Source: Nitrosomonadales bacterium (GTDB lineage: Bacteria; Pseudomonadota; Gammaproteobacteria; Burkholderiales; Sulfuricellaceae). From it: DNA of 5,168 nucleotides. This document shows, in pieces, positions 1 to 5,168 of the stretch (position 1 is the first letter of the stretch; each line of letters begins with the position of its first letter). The translations under genes and the position numbers were made by a program. The notes beneath the pieces are model-generated. The model ran no database searches, had not been told where the DNA came from, and saw only the letters and a program-made list of their open reading frames with translations. The stretch spans positions 11,742 to 16,909 of the forward strand of contig PQAG01000162.1 of the NCBI GenBank assembly GCA_003104895.1. Reading direction: 5' to 3'.

Positions 1-113
1 ATGGCGACCGTGGTCAGCTCGCGCGAGCGCGCAACCTGCCCTTTCTCCCTTGCCTGCTCTATTCGCCGGGGCGACGCAGGTTCTGTACGCTCCAGATCGC
101 TGTCTTCAGCCAT
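1..113 (-). CDS. flhB: Flagellar biosynthesis protein FlhB, N-terminal fragment (runs off the left edge)
   Basis: Only the first 37 codons and two bases of codon 38 are inside the window. They start at the ATG at 113-111, and the gene continues beyond position 1. The peptide opens MAEDSDLERTEPASP and continues RRIEQAREKGQVARSREL. This is the hallmark cytoplasmic N-terminus of FlhB that precedes its first membrane helix (family knowledge). FlhB is an inner-membrane component of the flagellar type III export gate and switches substrate specificity from rod/hook to filament proteins. The start is supported by a GGAGAG Shine-Dalgarno at 121-126, about 7-9 nt upstream. The homologous SctU/YscU proteins of virulence type III systems share the EKTE...AR.KGQV.RS pattern, but this wording is closer to FlhB. 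It suggests that a flagellar gene cluster begins or continues to the left. The catalytic NPTH site lies outside the window and cannot be checked. Confidence 0.87.
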   Translation of the reverse strand, partial: MAEDSDLERTEPASPRRIEQAREKGQVARSRELTTVA

Positions 114-193
114 GTCCACTCTCTCCGGGGTGGAAGTTTAACATGGGGTGAGGCGGGCAAAAACAGTCAAGCCGATGAAACCGGCAGCATCAC
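114..193. other. Intergenic gap between the HD-GYP gene and flhB
   Basis: These 80 nt separate the stop of the HD-GYP gene from the start of flhB. On the minus strand there is a TTGACT hexamer (165-170) that could be a -35 element, but no good -10 element lies 16-18 nt downstream. A short GCCG/CGGC inverted repeat (171-185) is followed by T-rich sequence containing a five-T run. It is too weak to call a terminator. I therefore cannot decide whether flhB is co-transcribed with the HD-GYP gene or has its own promoter. Confidence 0.5.
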
Positions 194-1324
194 TCAGGAG
201 CCGGGGTTTTCCCTGAAATTTTTCTGAATTTGCTCGATTTCTTCACGCTGCGTGATCAGGGCATTGACGCAGTCCCGGTCGAATGTCGTTCCCGCCATTT
301 TCAGCAGATGATCGAAAGCATCCTGGTTGCTCCAGGCATCCTTGTAGGGGCGACGGCTGGTGAGCGCGTCAAACACGTCAGCCACTGCAACGATACGGGC
401 TTCAATCGGGATTTCATGCTCTTTCAGCCCTTCGGGATAACCGCTGCCATTGATGGCCTCGTGGTGGTATAGCGCGATATTGCGCAGGACATCCACATGC
501 TCCATATTCTCCAGGCCGAAGTTGTTCAGGATGCCGTCGATAATCTCGCGTCCCTTGATGGCGTGCTTCTTCATCGCCTCATACTGCTCTGGGTCCAGTT
601 TTCCCGGCTTGTGCAGAATGCTGTCCGCGACGCCGATCTTGCCGATATCGTGCAGCGGAGAAAACAGGAAGATATGCTCGATCAGCTCGTCGTTGAGCTG
701 ATACTTGTCCGCCACTTGGTTCGCGATCAGTTGCGAATAACTGGCCATCCGGCCCAGGTGGGCGCCCGTCTCGAAATCCCGGTGATGAACGATATCGTTT
801 GCCGTTTTGACCGAGGCCAGCAGGGTGCGAATGCTGGCAATCTCGCAGATCACGGTGAGCGACAGCAGGTGACCGAACAGATCCAGATAGTGGATCGCCT
901 GCTCGGTAAAAACGTCCTTGCGGTAGGAATTGAAGAAAATGAAGCCGAAGAAATTGCCGTTCGAGTACATCGGCATGGTATAGCTTGAGCCGAAACCGCT
1001 CTCCTGGATACGCCGGGTATGGAGGTTTGATCCTGCACTGAAAATATCCAGATCGTTGACCACCCGTGGCCGGCCTTTTTCAAGGATTTCAAGCAGGGAT
1101 GAAGCGCTGCTCAGCTTGCTTTCATAATGCACCAGCGTCGGTTCGTTGTTGCTGTTGCTGTAAATGAAAGTTTTCAAAGTATCCGACTTCTCCTCATGCA
1201 AGGCGATAGCAATGCGGTCGATGAAGTCAAATTTCTTGCGCAGGAAAGCGTGCAGAAAGCTCAGCTTATCGGAGATGGGGGTATTCCGGTTGAGCGCATC
1301 CAGGGCGTCTTGGTGATCGAACAT
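194..1324 (-). CDS. GAF/HD-GYP domain protein, probable cyclic-di-GMP phosphodiesterase
   Basis: This 376-residue cytoplasmic protein has no signal peptide or membrane helix. The N-terminal part, about residues 15-165, has the size and pattern of a GAF-type sensor domain. A helical linker leads into an HD-GYP domain at about 170-360. Seen motifs are RDFETGAH (182-189), LHDIGK (224-229), KKHAIKG (252-258), HHEAINGSGYP (287-297) and VADVFDAL (314-321). HD-GYP enzymes hydrolyse c-di-GMP using bound iron or other metals. All expected metal ligands are present: E185, H189, H225, D226, H254, H287, H288 and D316. The catalytic lysine of HDxGK is K229. The GYP motif is intact, although the usual D before GTGYP is N292. 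The ATG at 1322-1324 is preceded by GAGG at only 4 nt, a weak site; an in-frame stop just upstream rules out a longer product. The gene follows iscX by 43 nt and precedes flhB, so a role in motility or biofilm control is inferred. The ligand sensed by the GAF domain is unknown. Confidence 0.9.
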   Translation of the reverse strand: MFDHQDALDALNRNTPISDKLSFLHAFLRKKFDFIDRIAIALHEEKSDTLKTFIYSNSNNEPTLVHYESKLSSASSLLEILEKGRPRVVNDLDIFSAGSNLHTRRIQESGFGSSYTMPMYSNGNFFGFIFFNSYRKDVFTEQAIHYLDLFGHLLSLTVICEIASIRTLLASVKTANDIVHHRDFETGAHLGRMASYSQLIANQVADKYQLNDELIEHIFLFSPLHDIGKIGVADSILHKPGKLDPEQYEAMKKHAIKGREIIDGILNNFGLENMEHVDVLRNIALYHHEAINGSGYPEGLKEHEIPIEARIVAVADVFDALTSRRPYKDAWSNQDAFDHLLKMAGTTFDRDCVNALITQREEIEQIQKNFRENPGS

Positions 1325-1355
1325 TGCGCCTCAGCGAGGTACCTTGATGCGCTCA

Positions 1356-1384
1356 ATCATAGTTATATCAGGCAGCTTCGTCTA
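1356..1384 (-). promoter_or_regulatory. Candidate sigma-70 promoter for the HD-GYP gene
   Basis: On the minus strand TAGACG (1379-1384, 4 of 6 matches to TTGACA) is followed after exactly 17 nt by TATGAT (1356-1361, 5 of 6 matches to TATAAT). The -35 lies in the last codons of iscX and the -10 in the 43-nt gap. Transcription would start near 1348-1350, giving a leader of about 25 nt before the ATG at 1324. No terminator hairpin is visible between iscX and the HD-GYP gene, so read-through from the isc operon is also possible. The match is by eye, and such matches occur by chance. Confidence 0.4.
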
Positions 1385-1562
1385 TCCATGCCATCTGGAT
1401 AGCTTCGAGAATCTTCTCGCTGGAGCGGTTGGGATCGTCGCTGAATCCGTCCAGTTGCGTCACCCACCGGTGCAGGTCGGTGAAGCGCACGTACTGGGGG
1501 TCGGTATCGGGATAGTTGTCATACAGCGCCACAGCGATCTGGTGAACGTCGGTCCATTTCAT
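1368..1562 (-). CDS. iscX: Fe-S cluster assembly protein IscX (YfhJ family)
   Basis: This small acidic protein of 64 residues is about the family's usual length (E. coli 66). It opens KWTD and contains LYDNYPDTDP (13-22), VRFTDLHRW (25-33) and the C-terminal block SSEKILEAIQMAWIDEA (47-63), all typical of IscX. In E. coli IscX binds the cysteine desulfurase IscS and ferrous iron and modulates the rate of cluster assembly; it competes with ferredoxin and frataxin for a site on IscS (family knowledge). The start ATG at 1560-1562 has a perfect AAGGAG Shine-Dalgarno at 1572-1577, with 9 nt spacing. That site begins directly after the fdx stop codon. iscX is the normal last gene of the isc operon and is co-transcribed with fdx, 15 nt upstream. 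Nothing is missing or unusual. Confidence 0.95.
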   Translation of the reverse strand: MKWTDVHQIAVALYDNYPDTDPQYVRFTDLHRWVTQLDGFSDDPNRSSEKILEAIQMAWIDEAA

Positions 1563-1577
1563 GTCAATGAGCTCCTT

Positions 1578-1919
1578 TCAATGATGCCCTTCCTTGACCA
1601 TGTTGATGGTGTACTTGGGGATCTCTATCACCAGATCCTGGTCGTCCACGATGGCCTGGCAGGAGAGGCGGGAATTGGGTTCCAGACCCCAGGCCTTGTC
1701 GAGCATGTCCTCTTCCAGTTCCTCGGCCTCATTGAGGGATTCCAGCCCCTCGCGCACGATCACGTGGCAGGTGGTGCAGGCGCAGGATTTCTCGCAGGCG
1801 TGCTCGATTTCGATGCCGTTTTCCAGCAGCGCGTCGCAGATGGACACACCTTTTTTGGCTTCGAGCACCGCGCCCTCGGGGCACAGTTCGACATGGGGCA
1901 ATACGATCAGTTGGGGCAT
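1578..1919 (-). CDS. fdx: ISC-type [2Fe-2S] ferredoxin
   Basis: The protein has 113 residues (E. coli Fdx 111) and is an adrenodoxin/ISC-type ferredoxin. Cluster ligands are C42, C48, C51 and C87, in HACEKSCACTTC (40-51) and SRLSC (83-87). C46 is the extra conserved cysteine of this family; C13 and C28 are further cysteines. The DMLDKAWGLEP block (71-81) and the C-terminal IPKYTIN are typical of the bacterial ISC clade. It delivers electrons to the IscS/IscU complex, probably for sulfane-sulfur reduction and reductive coupling of clusters. The start ATG at 1917-1919 is 5 nt after the hscA stop. A GGAGAG Shine-Dalgarno (1929-1934, 9 nt spacing) lies within the last codons of hscA, indicating translational coupling. 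The C-terminus ends in two histidines, which is unremarkable. Confidence 0.97.
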   Translation of the reverse strand: MPQLIVLPHVELCPEGAVLEAKKGVSICDALLENGIEIEHACEKSCACTTCHVIVREGLESLNEAEELEEDMLDKAWGLEPNSRLSCQAIVDDQDLVIEIPKYTINMVKEGHH

Positions 1920-1924
1920 ATGAC

Positions 1925-3787
<1,863 letters not shown>

Positions 3788-3792
3788 GAAAA

Positions 3793-3799
3793 TCCTTTT
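3793..3799 (-). promoter_or_regulatory. hscA ribosome binding site at the foot of the repeat hairpin
   Basis: AAAAGGA on the minus strand lies 5 nt before the ATG at 3785-3787 and fixes the hscA start. Its first two bases (3798-3799) are also the last two bases of the hairpin's 3' arm. The AGGA core is just outside the stem, so folding would place a very stable helix directly next to the ribosome landing site. Whether it hinders initiation is an inference. Confidence 0.75.
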
Positions 3800-3886
3800 A
3801 ACCACGGGGAACACGGGGAGCACGGGGAAAGGCGAAGAAAACCTGCTCTGGTTTTGCCCCGTGCCCCCCGTGCTCCCCGTGGTTAA
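3798..3886. repeat. Palindromic intergenic repeat with a 30-bp stem between hscB and hscA
   Basis: Two 30-nt arms (3798-3827 and 3857-3886) are inverted copies with 2 mismatches, separated by a 29-nt loop. Read along the plus strand, the left arm is TTAACC followed by three ACGGGG units at 9-nt period (ACGGGGAAC, ACGGGGAGC, ACGGGG). In minus-strand RNA, the sense of the operon, both mismatches become G.U pairs, so the stem is continuous. The loop holds a second hairpin: AAAACC (3838-3843) with GGTTTT (3850-3855) around 6 nt. The element begins 3 nt after the hscB stop and ends inside the hscA ribosome site, so it fills the gap precisely. No U-tract follows on the sense strand, so it is not a classical terminator. 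It resembles the dispersed CACGGRG-type palindromes I recall from many proteobacterial intergenic regions, probably non-autonomous mobile or REP-like elements. That comparison is from memory and unchecked; the structure itself is seen directly. Confidence 0.9.
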
Positions 3887-3889
3887 TAT

Positions 3890-4423
3890 TTAAGCTTCCA
3901 TCAACTCCAGGGCGGCATCAATTTCCTCGCCCAGCTTTTCCATGAATTTCAGCTTGCGCACCAGTCCGGAAGCGCCCTGGTAGTCTGCCTGATCGTCCAG
4001 CAGGCGCACCAGTTCCTGGTGCTGCTCGCGCATCTCGGAACGCAGGCGGTGGTGCAGCTGTTCCATGTCAGCGACGTCCTGCGCTTCCTTCGCCTCCATG
4101 ATGGCCTCGCGCCATTCCATCTGCGCCATGAGAAATTCCGCCGGCATGGCGGTATTGCTTTCCTCCTCTGTATCCACGCCCTGCAGATGGAGCAGGTAGC
4201 GGGCGCGGGAAAGCGGCTTTTTCAGGGTCTGGTAGGCCTCGTTGGCATGGGTCGCCCACTGCATCGACAGGCGTTTCTCCTGCTCGCCCAGGTGGGCGAA
4301 CTTGTCAGGGTGCACCAGCGTCTGGATTTCGCGGTAAGCCTGGTCCAGGCGCTCCATGTCGATATGGAACGCGGACGGCAGGCCGAACAGCTCGAAATGG
4401 TTTTTGCTGAAATCGAAGTGCAT
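3890..4423 (-). CDS. hscB: J-domain co-chaperone HscB
   Basis: The protein has 177 residues (E. coli HscB 171). HscB binds IscU, delivers it to HscA and stimulates HscA ATPase. An N-terminal J domain spans about residues 8-80. Its catalytic HPD tripeptide is at 38-40 in LVHPDKF, and the segment NHFELFGLP (8-16) is typical of the family. ANEAYQTLKKPLSRARYLLHLQG (starting at residue 60) is the usual end of the J domain. The C-terminal region from about 95 is a charged three-helix bundle that in E. coli binds IscU. The ATG at 4421-4423 is 5 nt downstream of the iscA stop. I see no strong Shine-Dalgarno, only a GAGAGC about 17 nt upstream, so initiation probably depends on translational coupling to iscA. 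The stop codon is followed almost at once by the palindromic repeat. Confidence 0.96.
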   Translation of the reverse strand: MHFDFSKNHFELFGLPSAFHIDMERLDQAYREIQTLVHPDKFAHLGEQEKRLSMQWATHANEAYQTLKKPLSRARYLLHLQGVDTEEESNTAMPAEFLMAQMEWREAIMEAKEAQDVADMEQLHHRLRSEMREQHQELVRLLDDQADYQGASGLVRKLKFMEKLGEEIDAALELMEA

Positions 4424-4428
4424 TTAGG

Positions 4429-4752
4429 TCAGACGTTGAAGCTCTCGCCGCAACCGCAGGCGTTCTTGACGTTGGGGTTGTTGAACTTGAAGCCCTCGTT
4501 CAGCCCTTCGCGGGTGTAATCCAGCTCGGTGCCATCCAGGTAGGGCAGGCTCTTGGCGTCGATCAGCACCTTCACGCCGTGGCTTTCGAACTGCACGTCA
4601 TCCGCGCCGATTTCGTCGGCGAATTCCAGCGTGTAGGCCATGCCGGAGCAACCCGAAGTCCTCACGCCGAGACGCAGGCCCACGCCCTTGCCGCGCTTGG
4701 TGATGAAGTTGCTGACGTGTTTGGCAGCCTGTTCGGTCATCGTAATCGCCAT
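4429..4752 (-). CDS. iscA: A-type iron-sulfur cluster carrier IscA
   Basis: The protein has 107 residues, the same length as E. coli IscA. It accepts Fe-S clusters (or iron) and passes them to apoproteins, particularly in [4Fe-4S] maturation. The three ligand cysteines of the family are C35 (RTSGCSGMAY), C99 and C101 (ACGCGESF). The LNEGFKFNNPNVK block (84-96) is typical of IscA and distinguishes it from ErpA and SufA. The reading frame stays open for 65 codons upstream into iscU. The start MAITMTEQAAK matches the family N-terminus, lies 2 nt after the iscU stop and has the GGGAG site at 4763-4767, so it is preferred. The gene is tightly coupled to iscU upstream and hscB downstream. Confidence 0.97.
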   Translation of the reverse strand: MAITMTEQAAKHVSNFITKRGKGVGLRLGVRTSGCSGMAYTLEFADEIGADDVQFESHGVKVLIDAKSLPYLDGTELDYTREGLNEGFKFNNPNVKNACGCGESFNV

Positions 4753-4754
4753 GA

Positions 4755-5168
4755 TCAGCACGCTCCCTTGCAGGCGTTGGTCTCGACATTTTCGCCGTGC
4801 TTGGCCTTGTAGTCGGCCACGGCGGCCTTGATCGCGTCTTCCGCCAGGATCGAGCAGTGGATCTTCACCGGCGGCAATGCCAGTTCCTCGGCGATCTGGG
4901 TGTTCTTGATGTCCAGCGCCTGATCCAGCGTCTTGCCCTTCACCCATTCGGTCACCAGCGAACTCGAGGCGATCGCCGAACCGCAGCCGTAGGTCTTGAA
5001 TTTGGCATCCTCGATCACGCCGTCCTTGTTGACGCGGATCTGCAGTTTCATCACGTCGCCGCAGGCCGGCGCGCCCACCATGCCGGTTGCCACGCCCTCC
5101 TCGTCCTTGCCGAAGGAACCGACGTTGCGCGGGTTTTCGTAGTGATCCAGTACTTTTTCGCTGTATGC
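4755..5168 (-). CDS. iscU: Iron-sulfur cluster scaffold IscU (missing only its start codon)
   Basis: The window ends at the second codon: the first complete codon (5166-5168) encodes Ala of the family start (M)AYSEKVLDHYENPRN, so the ATG should lie immediately outside. With that Met the protein has 138 residues. IscU is the scaffold on which IscS-derived sulfur and iron form the [2Fe-2S] cluster. Using E. coli numbering, which fits without gaps, the active-site residues are C37, D39, C63, H105 and C106 (PACGD, YGCGSA, KIHCS). The HscA-recognition motif LPPVK is at 99-103. The protein is about 10 residues longer than E. coli IscU (128). The extra tail carries two additional cysteines, C134 and C138, in ACKGAC. 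An internal GTG at 5091-5093 is in frame but would remove the conserved N-terminus, so it is not the start. iscS and iscR are expected upstream, outside the window. Confidence 0.97.
   Translation of the reverse strand, partial: AYSEKVLDHYENPRNVGSFGKDEEGVATGMVGAPACGDVMKLQIRVNKDGVIEDAKFKTYGCGSAIASSSLVTEWVKGKTLDQALDIKNTQIAEELALPPVKIHCSILAEDAIKAAVADYKAKHGENVETNACKGAC
4763..4769 (-). promoter_or_regulatory. iscA ribosome binding site inside the iscU 3' end
   Basis: AAGGGAG on the minus strand ends 10 nt before the iscA ATG at 4750-4752. It is formed by the AAG GGA G.. codons for Lys-Gly-Ala in the last residues of IscU, so the final codons of iscU also load ribosomes for iscA. It decides the iscA start against the longer open frame upstream. 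Confidence 0.7.

Noticed and set aside
1..141. A 46-codon plus-strand frame beginning with ATG at position 1
   Set aside because: It is antisense to the clear FlhB N-terminus, starts at the window edge, has no visible ribosome site and encodes a low-complexity Ser/Arg-rich peptide.
171..178. GCCGATGA on the plus strand, resembling the -10 of a sigma-28 flagellar promoter (GCCGATAA)
   Set aside because: There is no TAAA-like -35 about 15 nt upstream (152-155 reads GGCG), and it would drive transcription antisense into the HD-GYP gene.
497..988. A 163-codon plus-strand frame antisense to the HD-GYP gene
   Set aside because: The minus strand carries an intact HD-GYP domain with all catalytic motifs. 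The antisense product shows no domain and has no convincing start signal.
3788..3823. An upstream in-frame start that would extend HscA by 12 residues (MLPVFPVVKRIF)
   Set aside because: The extra residues are encoded by the palindromic repeat. The HscA family starts at MALLQI, and the AAAAGGA ribosome site serves the ATG at 3785-3787.
3798..3886. Rho-independent terminator within the isc operon
   Set aside because: The stem is strong, but on the sense strand it is followed by AAGGATTTTC, not a U-tract, and on the other strand by TATTTAAGC. hscA and fdx downstream must still be expressed.
3798..3886. CRISPR-like array because of regularly spaced short units
   Set aside because: The units are 6-9 nt with no spacers and form one inverted pair; this is a palindromic repeat element.
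4753..4947. Extension of IscA by 65 residues into iscU
   Set aside because: It overlaps the conserved iscU coding sequence in another frame, and the family N-terminus and Shine-Dalgarno both favour the ATG at 4750-4752.

Overview
The window holds the 3' two-thirds of a canonical ISC iron-sulfur cluster assembly operon, all on the minus strand, in the order iscU (lacking only its start codon), iscA, hscB, hscA, fdx, iscX. A GAF/HD-GYP cyclic-di-GMP phosphodiesterase gene follows on the same strand. The first codons of flhB, a flagellar export gene, lie at the left edge. The gene order and the close protein resemblance to the E. coli/Azotobacter Isc proteins point to a proteobacterium. The style of FlhB, the GC-rich isc genes and the type of intergenic repeat suggest a motile betaproteobacterium, possibly of the Nitrosomonadales; this taxonomic guess is an inference.

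Layout in transcription order (right to left): iscU 5168-4755, iscA 4752-4429, hscB 4423-3890, a 30-bp-stem palindromic repeat 3886-3798, hscA 3787-1925, fdx 1919-1578, iscX 1562-1368, a candidate promoter 1384-1356, the HD-GYP gene 1324-194, an 80-nt gap, and flhB 113 to beyond position 1. Apart from the repeat, the isc genes are separated by only 2-15 nt, so they look like one transcript with translational coupling. The iscR and iscS genes expected upstream lie outside the window.

The Isc proteins work together. IscU is the scaffold, IscA is an A-type cluster carrier, ferredoxin supplies electrons, HscB and HscA release the cluster from IscU (whose LPPVK HscA-recognition motif is visible), and IscX is a small acidic modulator. 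All expected catalytic and ligand residues that can be checked are present.

No wholly new system is evident. The points most worth a second look are: (1) the palindromic repeat that fills the hscB-hscA gap, whose two arm mismatches are both G.U wobbles in the mRNA and whose foot touches the hscA ribosome binding site; (2) a cysteine-containing C-terminal extension of IscU whose codons also carry the iscA Shine-Dalgarno; (3) an HD-GYP protein that keeps all eight residues known to bind a trinuclear iron centre, placed directly after an iron-sulfur operon and before flagellar genes.
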